DNA from: Strongyloides papillosus
Lineage: Eukaryota > Nematoda > Chromadorea > Rhabditida > Strongyloididae
Direction: 5' to 3'
DNA: 64,000 nucleotides
Assembly (NCBI GenBank): GCA_005656395.1
Contig: SRSI01000044.1
Span: forward strand, 1,798,001 to 1,862,000
Part shown: positions 11,236-21,010 of the stretch, piece after piece
Position numbering within the stretch: position 1 is the first letter of the stretch
Layout of the letters: every line of letters begins with the position of its first letter
Notes under the pieces: model-generated
The model's input: the letters and a program-made list of their open reading frames with translations, nothing else
The model's database searches: none
Told to the model about the DNA's origin: nothing
Program-made: the position numbers and the translations under genes

Positions 11236-11656
11236 AATTAATAAGCTTGTTATTATTGTGTTTAAACTTTTTTTAATTATTAGCATAATTATATATCTAA
11301 GTATTATATTTGTATAAAGTATTTTTTTTTAAATAATTTTCTTTTTTTTAAGGATTATTCTATAGGTGATTTTTTTAACTATAAATCGGTAGAATTAATA
11401 ACATAAAAATTAAATACTAAATTTTTTAAAGGATAAGATTACGTCTTCTTAACAAGAATGTTAATAAGTATCTTACCAATATACATTTTAAAAATAATTT
11501 TTTTTCTTTCCATACAATTAATTATTAAATTCTATTAATTAACAAGTTTTCTTTTTTTTATTTAAATCATTATTTTAATTTATTCCGTTTTTACTAAAAT
11601 TGAAATAATTTTTTACGGAAGTGTAATATATAATGACTTATTATTTTAGGAAGAAT
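11236..11656. other. Spacer downstream of LRK
   Basis: 421 bp of A+T-rich sequence with long T runs. It includes the LRK 3' UTR. TTATTTTAGG just before 11650 looks like an acceptor for the next small gene. Nothing else recognised. Confidence 0.5.
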
Positions 11657-11865
11657 ATGTATCCTGGTATGCACAGATCAGATGAAGAAACTGCTAACGA
11701 AAGAATATTGGGAAGAATGGAAAGTTTAAATTCTTTTTATCGATTCATTGCTATTGCTGCTTTCATTGAAGGTGGTAAGTTTATGAAACATATTTTATTT
11801 TAATTAATTATTTAATAGTTGCATACTTAGGACCAAAATTCGGATTTGATTTTTTTCTCAATTGA
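11657..11865 (+). CDS. Small single-pass membrane protein candidate, 54 residues
   Basis: Two exons, 11657-11774 and 11819-11865, join in phase 1 across a 44-nt intron with good sites (GTAAGT, TTAATAG). The product begins MYPGMHRSDEETANERILGR, with a charged N-terminal half, followed by one hydrophobic segment at about residues 27-43 and a short FGFDFFLN end. The start lies 7 nt after TTTTAG, fitting trans-splicing. The size and layout (polar head, single helix, G-rich end YLGPKFG) recall tiny mitochondrial membrane proteins such as Tom7, but I cannot establish homology. Support comes from the matching splice phase, the acceptor-start spacing and coding-like composition. It could still be a chance frame. 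Confidence 0.55.
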
Positions 11866-12150
11866 CTTTTCAAAATATTAAATCTACTTAAATACGTTTT
11901 TGTTTGGTAATATTTTTATGATAAATAAACAGTATAACAAATTTTAATCATTCTTTATTTTTCTATTCTTCTGTTATATTTTATTTAAAATTCGGGTTGG
12001 TATTTAAATTATCAAGATTATTTTCATATCTACCATTATTCTGTACACATATTCTTTGGTCACTTTACTACGTATTATAATATTATTATACTTATTAATA
12101 TTAATCCATGTTTTTAAATGTGATGTTATGCATTATTTAATTTAATTAAC

Positions 12151-12297
12151 TTATACAATTACACGGTTTAACTGATAAATTCCTAATGGTCCTACACAGA
12201 AAAAAAGTAAAAGATATGCTATTGGTGAATTGGCAAACAACACTACAAATATTTCATTTATTGGAGTTGTACGTAGTTCCAATTTTACATTCATCAT
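12151..12297 (-). CDS. Small membrane protein candidate, 48 residues
   Basis: A continuous 49-codon frame (two adjacent ATGs, TAA stop). The product begins MMNVKLELRTTPINEIFVVL and has one strong hydrophobic segment at about residues 16-41 (including PIAYLLLFFCVGPLGIY), then a short basic tail (QLNRVIV). Its residue mix (Pro, Arg, Glu, Gly) is unlike the Asn/Lys/Ile/Phe-only frames of nearby non-coding DNA. It lies between the 54-residue candidate and TTC7, on the opposite strand. No family recognised; it resembles accessory subunits of mitochondrial complexes only in size and topology. Confidence 0.45.
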   Translation of the reverse strand: MMNVKLELRTTPINEIFVVLFANSPIAYLLLFFCVGPLGIYQLNRVIV

Positions 12298-12476
12298 TGT
12301 GTAGATTATTTTATTTTTTGTTTACTTTTCAGAAATATTGATAAGAGCTATACTTTTGCTTGTTAATATATTAAAGTTTTACTTTTCTAACTTATTTTAC
12401 TTTTCATAATTATTTATCTCGATTCTTATGTATATTTTATAAAAAAGTAATATATGTAAAGTATTTATTTTTATAG

Positions 12477-15173
12477 ATGACTTCAAAATGGAAAGGAAGT
12501 CGATTGGAAACTGAGATTAATAACTTACGTTCTGAATGTAATTGGACAAAAATCAAAGAATTACTACCTAATTTGAAATCAAAAAATATTTCCTCCGCAG
12601 AAGTTGAGTATCTTCAAGCTGAATGTGATTTAGAGAGGTACATAGAAACTCTTCATAAGCCTGGTAATTTAACGTACAATGAAATGTTAAAAATTATCGA
12701 AGGAACATGTTTAAGAGTTGTTAAAAAATTAAGTGATAAGAATGAACAAAATACAAGAATGGAAGCATATCTTTTATTGGGGAAGCTTCATTATTTATGT
12801 GGAGAAAATCAACAAGCGTTATATGATATTGAAAAAAGTAGAATGGATGCTTCAACATCACAATTTGTTACATTAAGATCACTGAAAATGGTCGCTGAGG
12901 GGTATGCTATAAAAGGACTTGCTATAGAGTGTGAAGCATTGAAAGGTGCAAATGAAAAGTTGGATGAAGATACGAGAATAAAATGTTTTGAATGTATGAA
13001 AATGGCTGCTGAATTGGGAATTAGTTATGTTTCTGAGTTAGAAAAAAATATTAATCATACCAATAGATCAGTTAACAATACAAAAGGAGATGTCATTGGT
13101 CATATTCTTGGAACAGTTCTCCGTAAACTTCCAATTTTGTCAATGAAAAAATCGTCAACAGATAAAGTTATTAAATGGGATATTGATGGAATAGAATGGT
13201 ATAGGAAAATTCTTGTGAATTTAGGAGATAAACAAATATGTAGTCAAGCAGTTAAAAAGTTTTCAAAATATCTTGCTGAAATATTAGTTAAACATCGTTT
13301 TGAAAAAAATAGTTCACATAACTCCAGAACAATGGGTGCTAAAAATCAAAGTTTAATCTTTTACTCTGGATCAAATCATGGTTATTTTTGTCCTAACAAT
13401 AATATTGAAGAAATATTATTATTACTTTTTATTGCTGAAGCATTAATATCAAAAGATATAATAAGTATTAAGGTTCCAGAAACTTCAAATACTAAAGAAA
13501 AAAGTCGTGAAAATCTTAAAGTTATACATTCTTTTATAACATTAGTATTATCATCTCTTGGACAATATGAACTTTTAACAAATATTTTTAGACGTTCAAT
13601 GACATATGCTGTAGATGATTACCGATTATGGACATTTTTTATATATTCACTCATTGGTTCCGGAGATTTAGTTCATGCAACAAAAGTACTTAGAGAGTTA
13701 GTATTAAATATTTCAGAAAATGATTCTACTTGTGTAAGAAATTTACCACAAAAATATATGTTTTTATCAAAATTAGAACTAGATTCATCTTTACAAGTTG
13801 ATGCTTCTATTAGTGCTGCTGTAACAGCATTAAAAAAAACTCAAGGAACATGGATAGAAGGTCGGGCAACACTTTTACATGCAATAGCTTATTCATCCAA
13901 ACTTCAAACAACACTTTCATTTGAAGAAAGAAAATTAGTACTGGCTAAAAGTATTGCATTATTTGAAAAAGCTATTGAACTTGATCCTTTAGATGATATG
14001 GCATATTTTTTATCAGCTCTCAATTATTCAATAGCAAGAGATCTTGATATGGCACAAAAAAGATGTAATAAGGCAGCCGAGTTAAATCCTGAAAATCCAT
14101 GGAATTTAATGCTTTTAGCTTTAATATTAACTGCAAGGAAAAACTATGAAGCTGCTTCTATTTGCGTATTAGAAGCATTAGAAGAATATCCATCACATTA
14201 TGGTTTGATGGTATTAAGATTAAAAATCGAAATGAAGTGTGGTAAAGTTTCTGAGGCCATAGAAACATCTAAAAATTTACTTAAATTTTGGAAGAATGCA
14301 AATAAACCATGTTTTAATTCTTATGGACCATTTAATTCATCAAATGAAGAAAATGGAATTTCATCTGTAAAAACTATTAGCTATTCTGTAAGTGGAAAAA
14401 CATCTGGAACTGCAAATAAAACAGTTTTACCTCGAGATAATGGATATTCATTTACACCACTAATAACAAATCCTATAACTTTACTTTCAAATCAATCTCA
14501 TGTCTCTATACCAACAATACCTTCATCTTCTGATGTTTTTGAAAGAGCTTCAAATATAACGAATATTTTCAGTACAGCACCAAGTGAATTTGGTGCTGTA
14601 GCATCAACAATAACAGAATCTGTTGGTGTTAGGTGTCCATCTAATAAGAGTATAGATTTACTGACAACGTGGCGTTTACAAGCAAACATTTGGGTTGAAT
14701 TAGCAGAAATGTTTATAGAATACGGAAAACTTTCTGAAGTGTCTTCATGTATTGATGAAGCATGTAATTTATTCCCAAATTCTCATCAATGCATATATTT
14801 AAAAGGAAAATTACTAGCGAAGAAAGCTGAAACTATTGAAGATTCTGAAGTTAGATCAAAAATAAAAACAGAAGCAAAAAGTTATTTCCTTGGAGCTTTA
14901 AGTATATTACCATCACATATACCAAGTTTGGTAAATCTTTCAAAGTTATATGAGGAACAAGGAATGTATGAGATGGCTGAAAAATTATATAGAGATGCTA
15001 TTACAATAGATCCAATGAATCATATATATTGGTATGAATTAGGAAAAATTTTATCTGAACAAGGAAGACATACTCAAGCTTTAGAATGCTTTGAAACTAG
15101 TGGTGCATTAGATAAAAGTACTCCTGTTATTCCATTTTCTGTTATTCCAAAAACCATACGTTGTGATATATGA
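12477..15173 (+). CDS. Tetratricopeptide repeat protein TTC7 (PI4KIIIalpha complex scaffold)
   Basis: A single 898-residue frame. The N-terminus (SRLETEINNLRSECNWTKIKELL) matches the TTC7 family start, and the C-terminus (ECFETSGALDKSTPVIPFSVIPKTI) matches the conserved family ending. Between them lie helical repeats; the clearest TPRs are at about 490-600 (ALFEKAIELDPLDDMAYFLSALNYS, AQKRCNKAAELNPENPWNLMLLAL) and 740-890 (AEKLYRDAITIDPMNHIYWYELGKIL). TTC7 together with hyccin/FAM126 stabilises phosphatidylinositol 4-kinase IIIalpha and, via EFR3, tethers it to the plasma membrane to make PI4P. A Ser/Thr-rich insert at about 620-720 is poorly conserved. The ATG follows TTATAG directly, so the mRNA is either trans-spliced there or has an upstream 5' UTR exon. 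AATAAA at 15225-15230 may be the polyadenylation signal. Confidence 0.9.
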   Translation: MTSKWKGSRLETEINNLRSECNWTKIKELLPNLKSKNISSAEVEYLQAECDLERYIETLHKPGNLTYNEMLKIIEGTCLRVVKKLSDKNEQNTRMEAYLLLGKLHYLCGENQQALYDIEKSRMDASTSQFVTLRSLKMVAEGYAIKGLAIECEALKGANEKLDEDTRIKCFECMKMAAELGISYVSELEKNINHTNRSVNNTKGDVIGHILGTVLRKLPILSMKKSSTDKVIKWDIDGIEWYRKILVNLGDKQICSQAVKKFSKYLAEILVKHRFEKNSSHNSRTMGAKNQSLIFYSGSNHGYFCPNNNIEEILLLLFIAEALISKDIISIKVPETSNTKEKSRENLKVIHSFITLVLSSLGQYELLTNIFRRSMTYAVDDYRLWTFFIYSLIGSGDLVHATKVLRELVLNISENDSTCVRNLPQKYMFLSKLELDSSLQVDASISAAVTALKKTQGTWIEGRATLLHAIAYSSKLQTTLSFEERKLVLAKSIALFEKAIELDPLDDMAYFLSALNYSIARDLDMAQKRCNKAAELNPENPWNLMLLALILTARKNYEAASICVLEALEEYPSHYGLMVLRLKIEMKCGKVSEAIETSKNLLKFWKNANKPCFNSYGPFNSSNEENGISSVKTISYSVSGKTSGTANKTVLPRDNGYSFTPLITNPITLLSNQSHVSIPTIPSSSDVFERASNITNIFSTAPSEFGAVASTITESVGVRCPSNKSIDLLTTWRLQANIWVELAEMFIEYGKLSEVSSCIDEACNLFPNSHQCIYLKGKLLAKKAETIEDSEVRSKIKTEAKSYFLGALSILPSHIPSLVNLSKLYEEQGMYEMAEKLYRDAITIDPMNHIYWYELGKILSEQGRHTQALECFETSGALDKSTPVIPFSVIPKTIRCDI

Positions 15174-15237
15174 GAAAAAAAAAAACTTTTTTGTAATTTG
15201 TAATGTAGGTGTATTATATAAATTAATAAACATTAAC

Positions 15238-15712
15238 TTATGTATTCATAATTTCCTTCCCAAATTGTCTATATTCTTCTCTGTACGCAGAAACATCTGG
15301 AGTTTCTGATATATGAAAGAAGAATTCACCGAATTTCATAATTGCGCTATTTTTTCCACAGACAACACTTAATTTTCCTTTGTATACCTGTACTATCCCA
15401 TCAGCTAATCGACATATATCTCCAACACGAACAAATTCAGCAAATTCATTCCATATTGTTAATTGACATGATCCTGACTTATCAGCAACTTTAACTACTA
15501 CAAATATTCTTCTATTTGATGCAGTTTGTATATCCCCTTAAAAAATGAGTAAACAATTTTATTGCATGATAAATTAAAATATATTTTCTAAAAAAACCTT
15601 TTTCAATAACCATAAACTCTAAATTAACTGGTGGCATTTGTGGTACTAGACCAGCTATAGGAATAATCTTCATTGAATATAAATGACCAACTTTATTTTC
15701 ACCATTTACCAT
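15238..15712 (-). CDS. SOSS complex subunit B, OB-fold ssDNA-binding protein (NABP1/2, hSSB1-like)
   Basis: Exons 15712-15598 and 15536-15238 join in phase 1 (G|GG) over a 61-nt intron, giving 137 residues. The OB-fold core reads VKVADKSGSCQLTIWNEFAEFVRVGDICRLADGIVQVYKGKLSV, then KFGEFFFHISETPD, which parallels human SOSSB1 ([54 protein letters not shown]) over its whole length. Such proteins bind single-stranded DNA in the SOSS complex, help double-strand-break repair and also associate with Integrator. The low-complexity C-terminal tail of the vertebrate protein is nearly absent. It is convergent with TTC7, with only 64 bp between the stop codons, so the two 3' UTRs very probably overlap. 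Confidence 0.9.
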
Positions 15713-16578
15713 TATAAAAAATAAATTAACTAATTTGTCTTTACATAAAATTCCAATGATTAAATTTTTCTGTTTGCTTTATTTATTTGGAATCACGTTT
15801 ATTCTATGAGTGTTTACATCTCTTTATCACTAGAAATGTATTAACTCATATAGATGTGGAACATAAAAAGACATCCCACGTCTTCTCTTGCACTCTCCTA
15901 ACATTTTGATAATAGAAAGTTATTACTCTTATTCTATCCCAAAACTACTTTTTTTTCTTATCTTTTTTACCTTCATTAATAAACTTTATTATCAATTTTT
16001 TACTTTATTTTGAAATATCTAAATAAAAAAAATTTAATAATTAAATTAAACTTCTTTAATTTTATATAAAATGTTATTTATTTATAAAAAATTTACATTA
16101 TTTTCTTTTGTCTTTTTTTTATAAAATATATATGTTTTGTATCTATGTACATACGAAGAACAAAGTAATGGTGCGCATACTTGGTGATAAAACTTGATGT
16201 CAAGAGTATTGAATATATTATTTTTATTTTATCGGAAGGCAGCCGGGTGGTAGCAGTACCAGAGGCTATAAATATATATAAAAATTACATATATGTTTAA
16301 AAATAAACATTCACATATGAATATTATTTATGCTCACTACTAGTCATAGGGTGCAAATTTTTTTAGCAGTTGTTTATATTTTAAATATTAAAAGTTTTAA
16401 GTGAAAGATAATTCTTTTATCATTTCAAAATGTTTATTGATTGGTTGCGTTTCCTACTACCTCTAAATAATTAAAAATCGGTATATTTCTATGATTATTT
16501 TAAATACATATTTTTTTTATGTATAATTATTAAGAAAATATATATATTTATAGATTTTCTTTTTTAATTAATTAAAGT
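15713..16578. other. Divergent intergenic region between SOSS-B and CTDSPL2-like genes
   Basis: 866 bp without a gene. Most is A+T-rich, but 16165-16270 is an island of higher G+C with a short nested hairpin (listed separately). A TATAAATA lies just after the hairpin at 16267-16274, about 300 bp before the phosphatase start. It is likely to be a promoter region. Confidence 0.5.
16242..16266. promoter_or_regulatory. G+C-rich nested hairpin upstream of the phosphatase gene
   Basis: GCC, then TGGTA-GCAG-TACCA (perfect 5-bp stem, 4-nt loop, 16248-16261), then GGC. The two stems are separated by 3 and 2 unpaired bases. It is followed directly by TATAAATA. The structure is seen; a regulatory role is inferred only from position and base composition. 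Confidence 0.3.
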
Positions 16579-17630
16579 ATGGAAATTTCAACTATAGAAA
16601 ATGTAAATAATCTAAATAATAATAAAAAAATAAATAATAATACTAATATAAATGAAATATTTCTTGAATCCTCTCCTATATTACATGAATTACACAATAT
16701 ACATGAAGATAGTGGTATTGTAAATGATGATGTAAATAATCAACTAATATGGAGTGTTTGTTCTTCACAACCAATGACAACAGATCTTCAAATAATGGAA
16801 TTTGAGGATACTCTTAATGAAGTGTATAGAGGTAAATGTGAAATGGATGATGAAGTATTGAATATAGAAGATTTTGAAGATTTAATGGATGATAATAGTG
16901 GTGGAAAAATAATATCATGTCCATCAGAGCATTTTGAGATGCTCGATGAAACAGCGTATGTAAAATAATAAATATTTTATTAATTAACTAATTAATTTTT
17001 AGAATAAAACTTTTACAAAATCCACCACCATTAACAAAAGAATGGCAATTTAGATCACCAGCATTACCCATACAAACACGATCAACACCAAAATATACAC
17101 TAGTATTGGATCTTGATGAAACATTAGTACACTGTAGCCTTATCCCTCTCTCTGAAGCAGCTTTGACGTTTTCAATTGAAATTGATGGACTAACATACAA
17201 AGTTTATGTTCGTATACGTCCATACTTCAAGGAGTTTCTTGAACGCCTCTCCCAGACATTTGAAATAATTTTATTTACAGCTAGTAAAAAGATATATGCT
17301 GATGCATTATGTGATATATTAGATCCAGAAAAAAAATATATTCGTCATCGATTATTTAGGGAACATTGTGTATATACTGAAAATGTCTATATAAAAGATT
17401 TAAATATTCTTGGAAGAGACTTATCGAGAACTGTAATTGTCGATAATTCACTTTTATCTTTTGCCTATCAAATTGATAATGGTATTCCTATAAAAAGTTG
17501 GTATGAACAAAAAAATGACTGTGAACTTCTAAATCTAATACCATTTTTGGAGGAAATCATTCAACGTGATGCTGATGTTAGACCGATGATAAGGGAAAAA
17601 TTTAGAATTTATGATTACCTCAATAATTAA
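16579..17630 (+). CDS. CTD small phosphatase-like 2 (SCP/FCP1-fold phosphatase)
   Basis: Exons 16579-16955 and 17003-17630 join in phase 2 (GC|A) over a 47-nt intron with donor GTATGT; the later GT at 16960 would create a stop and is excluded. Product 334 residues. The C-terminal 200 residues form the HAD-type FCP1 homology domain: [13 protein letters not shown] holds the nucleophile DxDx[13 protein letters not shown] the downstream Ser/Thr and Lys, and [15 protein letters not shown] the final acidic pair. [36 protein letters not shown] and [13 protein letters not shown] are nearly identical to human CTDSPL2 rather than CTDSP1. The family dephosphorylates Ser/Thr on RNA polymerase II CTD or SMADs. 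The N-terminal 125 residues are acidic and Asn-rich, without a recognised domain. Confidence 0.93.
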
Positions 17631-18340
17631 CGGTGAAATCAATATATGTCGATATATTTTTGTAAAAAAAATTTTTGAAACTATTTCTAGTGATCCTCAG
17701 AGTTTATTATATTATTAAAAAAATATATGTAGATTTTTTCATTAAAAAATATTTAATTATAGATAAATATACCTGTAGATATATATTATATACATTATTT
17801 TATAAAATAAAAAAGGAAATAAAAATTTTGTACAATTATTTTAATTTCTCTTTAATTGAATCATTGATATGACAATGTTGTATCATCATCTCAAGTTACA
17901 AATATATTATGTATTCTTCAGAAAAATGATCCTCTCTTTTTAAATTGAAATTGAATGATGAGTTTAATTCTCCACCCCAAAAAATTTTTTAAAAACAAAT
18001 GAAGTAAATTTGCCTTAATAATAACTTACTACCACATTTGCCATATAAACAAAAGTCAATCCTGGATTCATTAATACCATTACTCTGTTTATAACAAAAG
18101 TCACTAATAAGTAATATTGTTTATATTAACTGCTTATCTTTCTTCACCAAATTACAGTAGACTAATAGTATATTTCTCTTCGTCTTGTATGTCCTCAACT
18201 TTAAATAATAATCATATATATATTATAGAATTATAAACCATATCAAGTCTTTTAGAACAAAGTTTATTTTTCACAACTATCAATTCAAATTACTTTTATA
18301 CTAAATTTTTTAAATACTTTCCTTTCTAATAGTATTAAAG
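17631..18340. other. Intergenic region upstream of the forkhead gene
   Basis: 710 bp. Apart from the phosphatase 3' UTR I see no gene; a 65-codon frame at 17675-17872 is composed of Lys/Ile/Tyr/Phe and is not credible. Presumed promoter of the forkhead gene. Confidence 0.5.
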
Positions 18341-20310
18341 ATGCTTCAAAACAGGTATGTTGCTCTTATTTATAAAAAAAATTTTAATTATTTATATTTA
18401 TTAAACTAAACTTTTTAAAAATTTATTGTAATAAATATAAATTGTATATATTTATATAAATATTTTAAGAAATGTTGTTTATAAAAAGAAAAACATAAAT
18501 ATTTATTGAAAATCTCTAGTTTATTCTTTAATAACTTATAAATATATATATATTTTTATTAATTTATAGTTCTTCAAATGGACATATTCATGGTTACAGT
18601 AATTTTAATAATTCTCATTACTCATCATTAATTACTGAAAAAAACGATGGTGAGAGAACTTCTCTTGATGAAGATTTATCTAATTCATCTCAAGCATCTA
18701 AAGATGATATTACTTCTTCTATTAAGAATACAAAATCACATTCTTCTATTAAGATTCGTAGAGGAAAAAAACCTGAGAAACCTGCCATTAGTTATATTGC
18801 TCTAATATCACTTGCCATCAAAGCACAACCCTCAAGAAAAGCTACATTAGCTGAAATTTATAAATATCTTCAAGGTAATTATGAATTTTTTAGAGGAGAA
18901 TATAATGGTTGGAAAAATAGTATAAGACATAATTTATCATTAAATGAATGTTTTATTAAACTTCCAAAGACTGACGGTGAAAAAATTGGTAAAGGTCATC
19001 AATGGACAATTGATGATTCTGTTGATTTTTGTTATGAAGCTGGAATTTACCGTAGGAGACCAAGACATACAACACCACGTTCCATTCAATCTAATGATAA
19101 TTGTGATGAAACAAACCCAGACATTAATACTAATACTCATCAAGATAATTCTCATTTAACTTCATTAACTATACCAAGAACAGAAGAATCATCATTATTA
19201 ATGCCGACACACACAATAAAGGATAATTTTTCATTGGTAAGTAAATGTTTAATTTAAAGTACAATGAAATAATTACTCAAAGTAAAAATAACTATTATTT
19301 TTTTTATTGTTTGTATTTTCTTAATACAACCACTTTAAAAATTTATTATGCTCAAAAAGTTAAAGACAGAAAGATTAAATAATAACCATTTATAAGATAT
19401 ATCATTTGACACTTTGCTTAAAATGTTATTAATGTGTACTTGTTAAATGATTGTATATATACAACACTTGAACTACTAATCTCTCACCAGAAGTCTTTTT
19501 TTAAGAGATTGTTGTTAAACTTTATATAATAAGATTGTTATATATAATATTACAATGGCAGAGTAGAATAATGATTATGTCAATCACTTTTACTCATATC
19601 AAATAACTTTTTATGTACACATATCATTAAAATTAATTAATTTTTCTTTCTAGAATCAGGAGAATGGATGTAACTATGAATTTTCAGATAATGATATAAC
19701 AACATCATCATTATATAATAATGTTGATCAACAAAATACTATTCCTTCAACATATCCGCAATCATTTTCAATATGGCATCAACCAACTGTACCATTATGG
19801 CAAGACTCGCCATTTTATCCACCACCAACTGTGCCATACTCATCACAAAATTGGGTTCCAAACTATCCTACAAATTATGAGGGTTTCACTAACAATTCAT
19901 CAAATATTTTTAATACTCCTGGTCATACACCTTATACAACCCCTACTTATCCAACTCCAACATACCCATCATCATACTCTACTTTATCATACTCATCACC
20001 ATCAATTTTTAATACATACCAGATAAATGACCAACAAAATATTAATTATCAACATCCACTGGAAGATGTTCCATCAATTAATGATAAAACTATAGACAAA
20101 CATTTTTCTCCCCAACAACCACAGTCATCATCGTCGTCATATTTAATTGATGGAGGAATGAATTATGATAATTCTCTCCAACAATACACAACAAATGTTA
20201 GAGATTCAACACAACAAACTTTAACAACAGCTCCTCCTCCACCTCCTACCACTACTACTCTTGATTCAACAATAACAAATTTTTCACAATCTGTTGTTAT
20301 TGAAAATTAA
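18341..20310 (+). CDS. let-381: Forkhead transcription factor, FoxF/LET-381 type
   Basis: Three exons: 18341-18354 (14 nt, MLQN plus two bases), 18570-19236 and 19654-20310, joined with consistent phases (AG|T, then phase 0). Product 445 residues. Exon 2 contains no in-frame ATG before the DNA-binding domain, so the tiny first exon must supply the start. The forkhead domain spans about residues 70-170: [57 protein letters not shown] (helix H3), [21 protein letters not shown]3 plus the FRGEY...GW and RRRPR wings best match vertebrate FoxF and C. elegans LET-381, regulators of mesoderm. The C-terminal region is Pro/Ser/Thr/Gln/Tyr-rich and probably transactivating. Introns of 215 and 417 nt are long for this window. 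AATAAA lies just after the stop. Confidence 0.9.
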
Positions 20311-21010
20311 AATAAAAATAAAGATATTACAAAAAAAAAACATAATATATATTTTTATTTTAAATGATACTTTATATTGCCCTTAAATATAAACTTTTTA
20401 TTATTATTTTAACCCTCTCTATATCTCATCAAATATAGCACATAATATATAAATTCAAAATATATCATCTTAAAAGAATTAATATATATAACAATAAAAT
20501 ACAACTTATCCTCCAGGAACCTGTTATTATCTACAATGATTAAGTATCATAAATTAACCTGAAAAGTATTCAAGTTTAATTATAATATTAAAATAATATA
20601 TATATTTATGTTCAGAATAATTTCTTTTAATCTACCTATTATTTGTCAATTATAAAAATATAGTACTCAAAAAAGTTTATTTTTATATTATAATCTTTTA
20701 TAATAAAATTTTTTTAAATAAACTATTTACAAAAAAAATAGATAAAAAATAAAAATACTAGAATCTTTTTATTCATTTTAATAAATCATTTTTTGTTTTT
20801 TACATAATTTCTTATAAAATTCATATAAAAAATAAAACAATTAGTACAAAAAAATATTTCAAAAATGATTTTTTTAAGTAACTAAATGAAACATGGATAT
20901 GTAATTATTTTTATCATAATAAATATTTATAAAAAAAAAACTCAATATTATATTGCAGCAATAGTTTGTTAGTAATAATATACATATTAATCCATATACA
21001 TACATCTTTT
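20311..21010. other. Convergent 3' region between forkhead and ground-like genes
   Basis: 700 bp, A+T-rich, holding both 3' UTRs; AATAAA occurs right after the forkhead stop. No gene or structured element seen. Confidence 0.5.

Noticed and set aside
16956..16961. Alternative donor at 16960 in the CTDSPL2-like gene
   Set aside because: Using it puts exon 2 in a frame with a stop after 16 codons; GTATGT at 16956 keeps the phosphatase domain in phase.
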